DNA of 64,000 bases from Ramlibacter pallidus (GTDB lineage Bacteria > Pseudomonadota > Gammaproteobacteria > Burkholderiales > Burkholderiaceae_C), in contig NZ_JADDIV010000006.1 of NCBI RefSeq assembly GCF_015070875.1, positions 62,001-126,000 on the forward strand, read 5' to 3'. Under the pieces are notes generated by a model. That model was not told where the DNA came from and ran no database searches. It worked only from the letters and a program-made list of their open reading frames with translations. The position numbers and the translations under genes were made by a program. How positions within the stretch are numbered: the first letter of the stretch is position 1; each line of letters opens with the position of its first letter. Positions 27,982-39,159 of the stretch are shown in pieces.

Positions 27982-29658
27982 ATGACGCAAGAAGACATCC
28001 TGGCCCAGTACGGACCGCGCGAAGCGATGGAATACGACGTGGTCGTGGTCGGCGGCGGCCCGGCCGGCCTCGCCACCGCGATCCACCTGAAGCAACTCGC
28101 CGAACGCGAAGGCAAGGAGCTCTCGGTCGTCGTGCTCGAGAAGGGCTCCGAACCCGGCGCGCACATCCTGTCGGGCGCCATCATGGACCCGAAGGCGCTG
28201 ACGGAACTCATCCCCGACTGGAAGGACAAGGGCGCGCCGCTGAACGTGCCGGTCACCGAGGACATCTTCCTGTTCCTCGGCGAGCACGGCGGCAGCCGCG
28301 TGCCCAACCTGCTGTTGCCGCCCAACTTCGGCAACCACGGCAACTACATCGTGAGCCTGGCCAACGTCACGCGCTGGCTTGCGCAGCAGGCCGAAGGGCT
28401 GGGCGTGGAGATCTTCCCCGGCTTCCCCGCGGCCGAAGTCCTCTACAACGAGAACGGCTCGGTCAAGGGTGTCGCCACCGGCAACATGGGCGTGGGCAAG
28501 GACGGCGCGCCGACCGAAAGCTTCCAGCTCGGCATGGAGCTGCACGCCAAGTACACGATCTTCGCCGAAGGCTCGCGCGGCCACCTGGGACGCCACCTGA
28601 TCTCGCGCTTCAAGCTCGACGAGGGGCGCGACCCCCAGAGCTACAGCATCGGCATCAAGGAAGTGTGGGAGATCGATCCCTCGCGCCACCAGCCGGGCCT
28701 GGCGCTGCACAGCGCGGGCTGGCCCCTGGACGAGATGACCTACGGCGGCTCCTTCCTGTACCACATGGAAGGCAACCAGGTCGCCATCGGCTTCGTCGTC
28801 GGCCTCGACTACACCAACCCCTACCTGTCGCCGTTCGAGGAGTTCCAGCGCTTCAAGACGCACCCGAACATCCGCTGGTACTTCGAAGGCGGCACGGCCA
28901 AGCGCCTCGCCTACGGCGCGCGGGCCCTCACGGTCGGCGGCTTGCTGTCGCTGCCCAAGACGGTGTTCCCGGGCGGCGCGCTGGTGGGCTGCGATGCGGG
29001 CTACCTGAACTCGTCGCGCATCAAGGGCAGCCATGCCGCCATCAAGACCGGCATGCTCGCCGCCCGCGCGGCCTTCGACGCCGTGGTGGCCGGCCGCCAG
29101 CACGACGAACTGACCGCGTATCCGGAGGCTTTCGAGAAGTCCTGGCTCTACACGGAGCTGAACAAGGCGCGCAACTTCAAGCAGTGGTTCAAGAAGGGCC
29201 GCTCGGTCGCCACGCTGATGACGGGCATCGAGCAGTTCGTGCTGCGCGGCAGCATCCCGTGGACGCTGCACCGCGAGCGGCCGGACCACACCTACCTGAA
29301 GCCGGCGGCCGAGTGCAAGCCCATCGTCTACCCGAAGCCGGACGGCAAGCTCACCTTCGACCGGCTGTCCTCGGTGTTCATCTCCAACACGAACCACAGC
29401 GAGGACCAGCCGGCGCACCTGACGCTGAAGGATCCCTCGGTCCCGGTGAACGTCAACCTCGCGAAGTTCGCAGGGCCGGAGGCACGCTATTGCCCGGCCG
29501 CGGTCTACGAATTCGTCGAGGAGAACGGGCAGCCGCGCCTGCAGATCAACGCGCAGAACTGCGTGCACTGCAAGACCTGCGACATCAAGGACCCGACGCA
29601 GAACATCGTCTGGGTCACCCCGGAGGGCGGCGGCGGGCCGAACTACACGAACATGTGA
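27982..29658 (+). CDS. Electron transfer flavoprotein-ubiquinone oxidoreductase
   Basis: A 558-residue membrane-associated flavo-iron-sulfur enzyme that passes electrons from ETF (fed by acyl-CoA dehydrogenases) to ubiquinone. FAD is bound by VVVVGGGPAGLATAIHLKQ, and the [4Fe-4S] cluster by Cys504 (RYCPAAVYEF), Cys527, Cys530 and Cys533 (NCVHCKTCDIKDP). The length and the full C-terminal ferredoxin-like region are normal. The gene stands alone ahead of the TRAP operon. Confidence 0.96.
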   Translation: MTQEDILAQYGPREAMEYDVVVVGGGPAGLATAIHLKQLAEREGKELSVVVLEKGSEPGAHILSGAIMDPKALTELIPDWKDKGAPLNVPVTEDIFLFLGEHGGSRVPNLLLPPNFGNHGNYIVSLANVTRWLAQQAEGLGVEIFPGFPAAEVLYNENGSVKGVATGNMGVGKDGAPTESFQLGMELHAKYTIFAEGSRGHLGRHLISRFKLDEGRDPQSYSIGIKEVWEIDPSRHQPGLALHSAGWPLDEMTYGGSFLYHMEGNQVAIGFVVGLDYTNPYLSPFEEFQRFKTHPNIRWYFEGGTAKRLAYGARALTVGGLLSLPKTVFPGGALVGCDAGYLNSSRIKGSHAAIKTGMLAARAAFDAVVAGRQHDELTAYPEAFEKSWLYTELNKARNFKQWFKKGRSVATLMTGIEQFVLRGSIPWTLHRERPDHTYLKPAAECKPIVYPKPDGKLTFDRLSSVFISNTNHSEDQPAHLTLKDPSVPVNVNLAKFAGPEARYCPAAVYEFVEENGQPRLQINAQNCVHCKTCDIKDPTQNIVWVTPEGGGGPNYTNM

Positions 29659-29739
29659 TGATTGGTGAAACTCCCGTGGTGCACTGCAGCGGAAAGACCG
29701 CATAGTCGGGCAGTCCGACCCCACACCTCAGGAGACACC

Positions 29740-30711
29740 ATGAAGTTCAGCATCCTCCACGCCCTGCTGGCCGCCGGCCTGCTGGCCAGCTCCGTCGCCT
29801 CCGCGCAGACGACGATGAAGATCAGCATCTCCACCGCGCAGAACTCGCACCAGGGCGTGGCGATCGACACTTTCGCCCGCGAGGTCGAGAAGCGCACCGG
29901 CGGCCGCTACAAGATCCAGACCTTCTACAACGGCTCCCTGGGCGGCGAGCGCGAGTCCATCGAGGCCGTGCAGCTGGGCACGCAGGAACTCGCCTTCTCC
30001 TCCACCGGCCCGGTGCCGAACTTCGTGCCGGAGACCAAGATCCTCGACGTGCCCTTCCTGTTCCGGGACAAGGCGCATGCCCGCGCGGTGCTGGACGGCC
30101 CGATCGGCCAGGACCTGCTCAAGCAGTTCGACGCCAAGGGCTTCAAGGCGCTGGGCTGGGCCGAGAACGGCTTCCGCCACATGACGAACAGCAAGCGCGC
30201 CGTGAACGCCCCCGAGGACCTGAAGGGCCTGAAGATGCGCACCATGGAGAATCCGGTGCACATCGCCGCCTACAAGGGCTTCGGCATCGTGACCACTCCC
30301 ATGGCCTTCCCGGAGGTGTTCACCGCCCTGCAGCAGGGCACCGTCGACGGCCAGGAGAACCCGCTGTCGGTGATCATCGCCGCCAAGTTCGACCAGGTGC
30401 AGAAGCACCTGTCGCTGACCGGCCACGTGTACTCGCCGTGCATCTGGGTGATGAACAAGGCCGCCTTCGACAAGCTGTCGGCCGCCGACAAGCAGCATTT
30501 CCTGGACGCCGCGAAGGAAGCCACCAAGGCCAACCGCGCCCGCGTGGACGAGGACGACGCCAAGGGCGTGGCCGACCTGCGCGCCAAGGGCATGAACGTG
30601 GTGGAGAACGTCGACAAGGCGAAGTTCGTGCAGGCCCTGGCCCCCGTCAACGCCGACTTCGAGAAGCAGTTCGGCAAGGCCAACATCGACAAGATCCGCA
30701 ACTTCAAGTGA
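29740..30711 (+). CDS. dctP: TRAP transporter substrate-binding protein DctP
   Basis: A 323-residue periplasmic binding protein of a tripartite ATP-independent importer. A Sec signal peptide (residues ~1-23, ending VASA-Q) is followed by family motifs EVEKRTGGRYKIQTFYNG and VFTALQQGTVDGQENP, the latter being the usual carboxylate-binding region with the conserved arginine nearby. Ligands are generally C4-dicarboxylates, keto acids or aromatic acids; this one is unknown. ATG at 29740 follows AGGAG. Hairpins (30748-30765, 30774-30791) separate it from dctQ, often seen where the binding protein is made in excess. Confidence 0.94.
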   Translation: MKFSILHALLAAGLLASSVASAQTTMKISISTAQNSHQGVAIDTFAREVEKRTGGRYKIQTFYNGSLGGERESIEAVQLGTQELAFSSTGPVPNFVPETKILDVPFLFRDKAHARAVLDGPIGQDLLKQFDAKGFKALGWAENGFRHMTNSKRAVNAPEDLKGLKMRTMENPVHIAAYKGFGIVTTPMAFPEVFTALQQGTVDGQENPLSVIIAAKFDQVQKHLSLTGHVYSPCIWVMNKAAFDKLSAADKQHFLDAAKEATKANRARVDEDDAKGVADLRAKGMNVVENVDKAKFVQALAPVNADFEKQFGKANIDKIRNFK

Positions 30712-30747
30712 CCGGCGGCGCCGCGCCCGCCGCGGCATCGCAGGTCG

Positions 30748-30765
30748 TCCCCGCACCGGCGGGGA
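30748..30765. repeat. REP-like palindrome unit between dctP and dctQ
   Basis: TCCCCGC (30748-30754) pairs with GCGGGGA (30759-30765) around ACCG, followed by TCCAGG. The phrase resembles the widespread proteobacterial intergenic repeat built on CCCGC-loop-GCGGG-ATCCAG. Only one full copy is visible in this window. Confidence 0.4.
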
Positions 30766-30773
30766 TCCAGGAG

Positions 30774-30794
30774 GGCCCGCGACAGCGGGCCTTT
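30774..30794 (+). terminator. Hairpin with short T run between dctP and dctQ
   Basis: GGCCCGC (30774-30780) pairs with GCGGGCC (30785-30791) over a GACA loop and is followed by TTT. It may act as a partial terminator, giving more binding protein than permease. Confidence 0.55.
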
Positions 30795-30814
30795 CCACTC
30801 AGAACGAGGGGCCG

Positions 30815-31309
30815 ATGAAAGAAACCTTCCTGCGCATCGAGCGCTTCACCAGCGGGCTGGCCATGGCCGGCGCCTGCGCCATGCTGGTCGTGGCCAGTGC
30901 GCTGGGCATGTTCCAGATCGTCACGCGGTTCGTGCTGGAGCAGCCCGCAGAGTGGAGCGAGATCCTGATCCGCCTGTCGCTGATCTGGATGGTGTTCCTC
31001 GGCATCCCGATGGCCTTCCGGCAGGGCGCGATGGTCAGCGTCGACGTCCTGTACCGCTGGAGCCCGCCGCGGCTGCGGCGGGGGCTCGACTGGATGGTGG
31101 CCATCGCCTCGCTGCTGCTGATCGCCGTCATCCTCTGGTGGGGCTGGGACTACGCCGTGCGCGGCAAGGTGCAATCGATGGCGGGCCTGGAATCGGTCTC
31201 GATGTTCTGGGGCTACCTGGCGCTGCCCGTGGGCGCCCTCTTCTGCATCCTCGGCATCATCGGCAACCTGCTGGACCCGCAGCGACACGAGCTGGAGACC
31301 GCGCAATGA
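30815..31309 (+). CDS. dctQ: TRAP transporter small permease DctQ
   Basis: A 164-residue four-helix membrane protein. FVLEQPAEWSEILIRLSLIW and MVFLGIPMAFRQGAMVSVDV are the family's best-conserved regions. It pairs with DctM to form the membrane part of the importer. The ATG at 30815 is preceded by AACGAGG; the stop overlaps the dctM start by four bases (ATGA). Confidence 0.93.
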   Translation: MKETFLRIERFTSGLAMAGACAMLVVASALGMFQIVTRFVLEQPAEWSEILIRLSLIWMVFLGIPMAFRQGAMVSVDVLYRWSPPRLRRGLDWMVAIASLLLIAVILWWGWDYAVRGKVQSMAGLESVSMFWGYLALPVGALFCILGIIGNLLDPQRHELETAQ

Positions 31310-32583
31310 CCGGCGCCATGATCGGCACGATGGTGCTGTGCTTCGCCCTCAGCATCTCGGTCGCCGTCTCCATCGGACTCGCTTCCGTCGTCGGCATCCA
31401 GGCCAGCAACGCGCACATGCTCATCTCCGTCAAGGAGATGTTCAATGCCATCAACAAGTTTCCCCTCGCCGCGATCCCCTTCTTCATCTTCGCCGGCAAC
31501 CTGATGGAGGCCGGCGGCATCTCGCGCCGGCTGGTGGAGTTCGCCAAGAGCATCGTCGGCGGCGTGCAGGGCGGCCTGCCGATGACCTGCGTGCTGACCT
31601 GCATGATCTTCGCCGCGGTCTCGGGTTCGTCGGTGGCGACGACCTTCGCCATCGGCGCGATCCTGATCCCGGCCTTGATCAAGCACGGCTACCCCACCAG
31701 CTACGCGGCGGCACTGCAGGCCACGAGCGCGGAGCTCGGCGTGATCATCCCGCCGTCCATCCCGATGATCCTGTACGGCGTGAGCGCCGAAGTGTCGATC
31801 GGCGAGCTGTTCATCGCCGGCGTCGGCCCCGGCCTGCTGATCGGCGGCGTGCTGATGGTCTTCGTCTGGCTCTGGTGCAAGTGGAAGGGCTGGGGCAAGA
31901 ACGACGGCGACGGCCGGCTGGCGTTCGGCCCGGCGTTGCTGCAGGCGGGCTGGGCGCTGCTGATGCCCGTGATCATCCTGGGCGGCATCTACGGCGGCAT
32001 CTTCACGCCGACCGAAGCGTCGGCCGTGGCGGTGTTCTACGCGCTGGTCGTCGGCATGCTGATCTACCGCGAGATCCGCCTCCCCGAGCTCTACGCCATC
32101 GTGCGCCGCTCGGTGATCTCGTCCGCCGTGATCATGTTCATCATCGCCAACGCGGGCCTGTTCGCCTTCCTGATCACGCGCGCCGGCGTGCCGGACGCCA
32201 TCGGCCGCTGGCTCGAGGCCGTGCTGCAGAACCCTGCGATGTTCCTGCTCGGGGTGAACGTGGCGCTGTTCCTCATCGGCATGTTCATCGAGACCAGCGC
32301 GGCGATCATCGTGCTCGCGCCCATCCTCGCGCCGGTCGCCATGCACTTCGGCATCGACCCCGTCCACTTCGGGATGGTGATGGTGGTGAACCTCGCGCTG
32401 GGCATGATCACCCCGCCGTTCGGGGTGAACCTGTTCGCCGCCTGCACGGTGGCGCGCATCTCGCTGGACCGCATCATCGGGCAGCTGGTGCCCTTCGTGC
32501 TGGTGGTGCTGGCCTGCCTGATGGTGATCACGTACGTGCCGGCGATCTCGCTGACGCTGCGCGACCTGGTGTACGCGAAGTAG
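31306..32583 (+). CDS. dctM: TRAP transporter large permease DctM
   Basis: A 425-residue polytopic membrane protein with about 12 helices that carries the ion-coupled transport path. Family motifs: AIPFFIFAGNLMEAGGISRR, AAVSGSSVATTFAIG, and TSAELGVIIPPSIPMILYGV. Translationally coupled to dctQ. The end of the gene holds the -10 element of the downstream glycine riboswitch transcript within five bases. Confidence 0.95.
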   Translation: MTGAMIGTMVLCFALSISVAVSIGLASVVGIQASNAHMLISVKEMFNAINKFPLAAIPFFIFAGNLMEAGGISRRLVEFAKSIVGGVQGGLPMTCVLTCMIFAAVSGSSVATTFAIGAILIPALIKHGYPTSYAAALQATSAELGVIIPPSIPMILYGVSAEVSIGELFIAGVGPGLLIGGVLMVFVWLWCKWKGWGKNDGDGRLAFGPALLQAGWALLMPVIILGGIYGGIFTPTEASAVAVFYALVVGMLIYREIRLPELYAIVRRSVISSAVIMFIIANAGLFAFLITRAGVPDAIGRWLEAVLQNPAMFLLGVNVALFLIGMFIETSAAIIVLAPILAPVAMHFGIDPVHFGMVMVVNLALGMITPPFGVNLFAACTVARISLDRIIGQLVPFVLVVLACLMVITYVPAISLTLRDLVYAK

Positions 32584-32587
32584 CGGC

Positions 32588-32593
32588 TACAAT
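32588..32593 (+). promoter_or_regulatory. Putative -10 element of the gcv operon
   Basis: TACAAT (five of six to TATAAT) lies 5 bases after the dctM stop and about 10 bases upstream of the first riboswitch aptamer, the right place for the gcv promoter. No good -35 is seen at 17 bases, so an activator or an extended element may be needed. Confidence 0.5.
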
Positions 32594-32599
32594 CCGCGC

Positions 32600-32781
32600 G
32601 CCAGGAGAGCGCTTCTCCGGGAAGCCGCCGAAGGCGAATAACGCTCAGGCAAAAGGACTGGCAAGCGCCCCGTTCGCGGGGCGCCTCCATGCTGGAGAGA
32701 GGCTGCACCGCCGAGGTGCAGCCCACCGAAGGAGCAAGCCCCACCGGGGTGAATCTCTCAGGTAAAGCGGACAGCACGGGC
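32600..32781 (+). promoter_or_regulatory. Tandem glycine riboswitch (gcvT motif)
   Basis: Two glycine aptamers in series. Aptamer I (about 32600-32663) has GGAGAGC, GCCGCCGAAGGCG and CTCAGGCAAAAGGAC. Aptamer II (about 32693-32776) has GGAGAGAG, CCACCGAAGGAGCAA, AATCTCTCAGGTAAA and GCGGACAGC. Between them is a stem-loop (GCGCCCCG, TTCG loop, CGGGGCGC at 32665-32684). In this class glycine binding usually turns expression of glycine cleavage genes on, and the gcvT start is 45 bases downstream, so control could be at translation or at transcription end; no U-rich terminator is evident. Confidence 0.96.
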
Positions 32782-32825
32782 CCATCCATCGTGTGTACGA
32801 TGGTTCTTCCCCCGTTGGAGCCCCC

Positions 32826-33965
32826 GTGTCCGCCGCACAAGAAGAGCTACAGAAGACGCCCCTGCACGCACTGCACCAGGAACTGGGGGCGCGCATGGTC
32901 CCCTTCGCCGGCTACAGCATGCCGGTGCAATACCCGGCCGGCCTCATGGCCGAGCACCACCACACCCGGGCCGCCGCCGGCCTGTTCGACGTCTCGCACA
33001 TGGGCCAGCTGCGGCTGGTCGGCCCCGATGCCGCGGCGGCTTTCGAGACGCTGATGCCGGTGGACGTCATCGGCCTCGCGCCGGGCAAGCAGCGCTACGG
33101 CCTGCTGCTGACCGACGAAGGCACGATCATCGACGACCTGATGTTCGTCAACCGGGGCGACGACCTGTTCGTCATCGTCAATGGCGCCTGCAAGGCGGGC
33201 GACCTGCGGCACATCCAGGAGCGCATCGGCGGACGCTGCCAGGTCGTCCCCCTGCCGGACCGCGGCCTGCTGGCGCTGCAGGGTCCGCAGGCCGTGGATG
33301 CCCTGAAGCGCGTCGTGCCCGGCGTGGAGCAGCTCGTGTTCATGACCGGCGCGGCCTTCACCTGGCAGGGCAACGACCTGTTCATCACGCGCAGTGGCTA
33401 CACCGGCGAGGACGGCTTCGAGATCTCGGTGCCGGGCGCGCAGGCCGAAGCCTTCGCGCGCGCGCTGCTCGCGCAGCCGGAGGTGAAGCCCATCGGCCTG
33501 GGCGCACGCAACTCGCTGCGGCTGGAAGCCGGCCTGTGCCTGTACGGCAACGACATCGACACGACGACGACGCCGGTCGAAGCGGGCCTGACGTGGGCGA
33601 TCCAGAAGGTCCGCCGCACCGGTGGCGCCCGCGCCGGCGGCTTCCCCGGCGCGCAGCGCTTGCTGGCGCAGCTCGATGGCAGCGAACCGCTGGCGCGCAA
33701 GCGGGTCGGCCTCGTCGCCCTGGAGCGCGTGCCGGTGCGCGAGCACGCCGAGCTGCAGGACGTGGGCGGCGGCCGCGCCGGCGAAGTCACCAGCGGGCTG
33801 CTGGGGCCCACCATCGACAAGCCCGTCGCCATGGGCTACGTCCCGCCCTCGCTCGCCGTGCCCGGCACCCGGGTGCAGGCCGTCGTGCGCGGCAAGCCCG
33901 TGCCCATGGAAGTGAGCGCCATGCCCTTCGTTCCGAATCGTTATTTCCGCGGCCCGGCCGCCTGA
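32826..33965 (+). CDS. gcvT: Glycine cleavage system T protein (aminomethyltransferase)
   Basis: A 379-residue tetrahydrofolate-dependent enzyme. It takes the aminomethyl group from lipoylated H protein, releasing ammonia and making 5,10-methylene-THF. Marks: GLFDVSHMGQLRLVGPDA, RSGYTGEDGFEISVP, LGARNSLRLEAGLCLYGNDI, and the C-terminal GEVTSGLLGPTIDKPVAMGY. I chose GTG at 32826 because GGAG lies 5 bases before it; an earlier in-frame GTG (32793) falls inside the leader. First gene of gcvT-gcvH-gcvP, under the riboswitch. Confidence 0.96.
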   Translation: MSAAQEELQKTPLHALHQELGARMVPFAGYSMPVQYPAGLMAEHHHTRAAAGLFDVSHMGQLRLVGPDAAAAFETLMPVDVIGLAPGKQRYGLLLTDEGTIIDDLMFVNRGDDLFVIVNGACKAGDLRHIQERIGGRCQVVPLPDRGLLALQGPQAVDALKRVVPGVEQLVFMTGAAFTWQGNDLFITRSGYTGEDGFEISVPGAQAEAFARALLAQPEVKPIGLGARNSLRLEAGLCLYGNDIDTTTTPVEAGLTWAIQKVRRTGGARAGGFPGAQRLLAQLDGSEPLARKRVGLVALERVPVREHAELQDVGGGRAGEVTSGLLGPTIDKPVAMGYVPPSLAVPGTRVQAVVRGKPVPMEVSAMPFVPNRYFRGPAA

Positions 33966-33981
33966 GGACAGGAGAAGAACC

Positions 33982-34356
33982 ATGACCATCAAGTACACGC
34001 CCGACCACGAATGGATCCAGCTGGAGGGCCAGGTGGCCACCGTCGGCATCACGGTGCATGCGCAGGACGCCCTCGGCGACGTGGTGTTCGTCGACCTCCC
34101 CGAGGTCGGCCGCAGCTACGCCAAGGGCGAAGTCGCCGGCGTGGTGGAGTCGGTCAAGGCCGCGGCGGACGTGTTCATGCCGCTCGACGGCGAGGTGACG
34201 GCGGTCAACGAGGACCTGCGCGCCGACCCGTCCACCGCCAACAAGGACCCGCAGGGCGAAGGCTGGTTCTTCAAGATGAACGTCAAGGACATGGGCCAGT
34301 TCGACACCCTGATGGACGAGCCGGCCTACCAGCAGTTCGTCAAGGACAACGCCTGA
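33982..34356 (+). CDS. gcvH: Glycine cleavage system H protein
   Basis: A 124-residue lipoyl carrier that shuttles the aminomethyl arm between P, T and L proteins. The lipoylated lysine is Lys59 in [19 protein letters not shown]. Full normal length. ATG preceded by AGGAGAAGAA; 16 bases after gcvT. Confidence 0.97.
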   Translation: MTIKYTPDHEWIQLEGQVATVGITVHAQDALGDVVFVDLPEVGRSYAKGEVAGVVESVKAAADVFMPLDGEVTAVNEDLRADPSTANKDPQGEGWFFKMNVKDMGQFDTLMDEPAYQQFVKDNA

Positions 34357-34378
34357 GAGACGGAAAGAAGCGCCCCCG

Positions 34379-37270
<2,892 letters not shown>

Positions 37271-37277
37271 TCCCTGG

Positions 37278-37383
37278 CTCCTTCCCCCTCTGGGGGAAGG
37301 CCGGGATGGGGGCGCGCGGCTCGGGCACACTCCGGAGGTGACCCGCGCCCCCACCCCCACCCTCCCCCAGAGGGGGAGGGAGT
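37278..37383. repeat. Large imperfect inverted repeat (REP-like) ahead of the TauE/SafE gene
   Basis: Two arms of about 40 bases, 37278-37316 and 37344-37383, are imperfect reverse complements (CTTCCCCCTCTGGGGGAAG ... GGGATGGGGGCGCG against CGCGCCCCCACCCCC ... CCCTCCCCCAGAGGGGGAGGG). Each arm also folds on itself: 37281-37299 and 37360-37380. It looks like the GC-rich intergenic REP/MITE-type repeat common in this group; it may end gcv transcription. Its right arm also supplies the ribosome binding site of the next gene. Confidence 0.7.
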
Positions 37384-37385
37384 AG

Positions 37386-38138
37386 ATGCCGGCAACCGAC
37401 CTCCTCCTCTTCGTCGTCGTCGGCGCCGCCCTCGCCGGCTTCATCCAGGGACTGTCCGGCTTCGGCTTCGGGCTCACCGCCATGGCGGTGTGGGCCTGGA
37501 CGCTGGAGCCGCGGCTGGCCGCCGCCTTGGCGGTGTCCGGTGCGCTGGTCGGCCAGCTGACCGCCGCCTTCACCGTGCGGCGCGGCTGGGACTGGAAGGA
37601 CCTCGCGCCCTTCCTCGCCGGCGGCTTCGCGGGGCTGCCACTGGGCCTCTACCTCCTGCCGCGGCTGGACGTGCCGCTGTTCAAGGCGCTGCTCGGGCTG
37701 ATGCTGGTGATCGTCTGCCCGCTGATGTTCTTCGCCGGGCGGCTGCCGCGCGTGCGGGGCGGGCGCGCCGGCGATGCGCTGGCCGGCGCCGCCGGCGGCG
37801 TGATGGGCGGGCTGGGCGGCTTCACCGGCGTGGTGCCCACGCTGTGGTGCACGGTGCGCGGCTTCGACAAGGAGCGCCAGCGCGGCGTGATCCAGAACTT
37901 CAACCTGGCGATGCAGGTCGTCACCTTCGCGAGCTACCTCGCCACCGGGATCATCACGGCGCCCATGCTGCCGCTGCTGGCGCTGGTCGTGCCCGCCGTC
38001 CTGCTGCCGGTGCTCCTCGGGGCGCGCCTGTACGTCGGCATCAGCGAGGTCGCCTTCCGGCAGGTCGTGCTGGGCCTGCTGTTCGCCAGCGGCATCGCGC
38101 TGCTGGCCGCCTCCGTCCCGGTGCTGCTGGGCCGCTGA
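37386..38138 (+). CDS. TauE/SafE family sulfite exporter-like membrane protein
   Basis: A 250-residue membrane protein with 7-8 helices and the family start GFIQGLSGFGFGLTAMAVWA. TauE/SafE proteins export sulfite, sulfonates or other organic anions; the substrate is unknown. The ATG at 37386 sits 5 bases after GGGAG, which lies inside the right arm of the preceding repeat, so the hairpin at 37360-37380 could hide the ribosome binding site. The 3' end is followed directly by the sigma-32 promoter of the heat shock genes. Confidence 0.9.
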   Translation: MPATDLLLFVVVGAALAGFIQGLSGFGFGLTAMAVWAWTLEPRLAAALAVSGALVGQLTAAFTVRRGWDWKDLAPFLAGGFAGLPLGLYLLPRLDVPLFKALLGLMLVIVCPLMFFAGRLPRVRGGRAGDALAGAAGGVMGGLGGFTGVVPTLWCTVRGFDKERQRGVIQNFNLAMQVVTFASYLATGIITAPMLPLLALVVPAVLLPVLLGARLYVGISEVAFRQVVLGLLFASGIALLAASVPVLLGR

Positions 38139-38144
38139 TCCCCC

Positions 38145-38173
38145 CTTGAAAGCCCGGTGGACGATCCCTAATT
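38145..38173 (+). promoter_or_regulatory. Sigma-32 (RpoH) type promoter of the Hsp20 genes
   Basis: CTTGAAA (38145-38151) matches the -35 consensus in full. CCCTAATT (38166-38173) is a good match to the -10 CCCCATNT after a 14-base spacer (13-15 expected). It lies 36 bases upstream of the first Hsp20 start. Confidence 0.8.
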
Positions 38174-38208
38174 CCGGATCGCCCCGAACGCTGGAAAGGA
38201 GAAGCACG

Positions 38209-38649
38209 ATGAGTTCCATGTTCCGATCCTCCGCCGACCTCTTCGCGGAGCTCAACCGCATGCAGTCCCTGCTCGACCAGGTGTTCCCTTCGACGGGCGC
38301 CAGCATCCGTTCGCAAGCCGGTGCCGGCTTCCCCGTTCTGAACGTGGGCACCACGCCCACCGCCATCGAGGTGCAGGCGCTGGCGCCCGGCCTGGAGGCC
38401 GACAAGCTGGAGATCACGGTCGACCGCGGCCTGCTGGTCATCGCCGGCGAGCGCAAGAGCGAGCTGCCGGCGGGAGAGCGCACCAACGTGTACGCGCAGG
38501 AGCGCTTCGCCGGCCGGTTCCGGCGGGTGGTGAGCCTGCCCGAGGACGCCGACCCGTCCCGCGTGGACGCGAGCTACCGGGACGGCGTGCTGCGCATCAC
38601 GGTCAGCAAGCGCGAGTCCTCGCTGCCCCGCCGCATCGAAGTGAACTGA
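38209..38649 (+). CDS. Small heat shock protein, Hsp20/alpha-crystallin family
   Basis: A 146-residue ATP-independent chaperone that holds unfolding proteins. The alpha-crystallin domain covers about 48-140 (TPTAIEVQALAPGLEADKLE; RFRRVVSLPEDADPSRVDAS; DGVLRITVSKRE). The C-terminal anchor is less clear (SLPRRIEVN). ATG at 38209 follows AAAGGAG; the longer frame starting upstream overlaps the promoter. Operon partner of a second Hsp20 11 bases on. Confidence 0.95.
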   Translation: MSSMFRSSADLFAELNRMQSLLDQVFPSTGASIRSQAGAGFPVLNVGTTPTAIEVQALAPGLEADKLEITVDRGLLVIAGERKSELPAGERTNVYAQERFAGRFRRVVSLPEDADPSRVDASYRDGVLRITVSKRESSLPRRIEVN

Positions 38650-38660
38650 AGGAGAGCGCC

Positions 38661-39065
38661 ATGAACCACGCAGTCCAGACCACTTCCCCGTCCGCCGTCG
38701 CCGCCCGCGCGCAGGGCCAGGCGCGGCAGCCGCAGCCCTCCGTGGTGCCGCCGGTGGACGTGTTCGAGAACGACAACGCGATCACGCTGCTGGCCGACCT
38801 GCCCGGCGTCACGCGCGACCAGCTGCAGGTGCGCGTGGACGGCGACACGCTGGTGCTGGAAGCCACCGCTGCCACCCGGGGGCCGCAGGACATGCAGCTG
38901 GTGTACGGCGAGGCGCAATGCCCCACCTACCGGCGCCAGTTCACGCTGAGCCGCGAGCTGGACACCGCCCGCGTCGAGGCGCAGCTGCGCGACGGCGTGC
39001 TGAAGCTCACGATCCCGAAGGCGGAGGAAGCCAGGCCGCGCCGCATCCAGGTGCAGGTGGGTTGA
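38661..39065 (+). CDS. Small heat shock protein, Hsp20/alpha-crystallin family
   Basis: A 134-residue second Hsp20, clearly related to but different from its neighbour (VFENDNAITLLADLPGVTRD; CPTYRRQFTLSRELDTARVE; DGVLKLTIPKAEEARPRRIQ). Pairs of unequal Hsp20s often form mixed oligomers. Same transcript from the sigma-32 promoter. Confidence 0.95.
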   Translation: MNHAVQTTSPSAVAARAQGQARQPQPSVVPPVDVFENDNAITLLADLPGVTRDQLQVRVDGDTLVLEATAATRGPQDMQLVYGEAQCPTYRRQFTLSRELDTARVEAQLRDGVLKLTIPKAEEARPRRIQVQVG

Positions 39066-39159
39066 TCGCGCAACACCCGGCACGCGCCGATGCACGTGCC
39101 GGGCGGCCTTGGGTGCAAAATGGCCCGGACGCGGCACGGCCGCGCCACCCGGAGACGCG

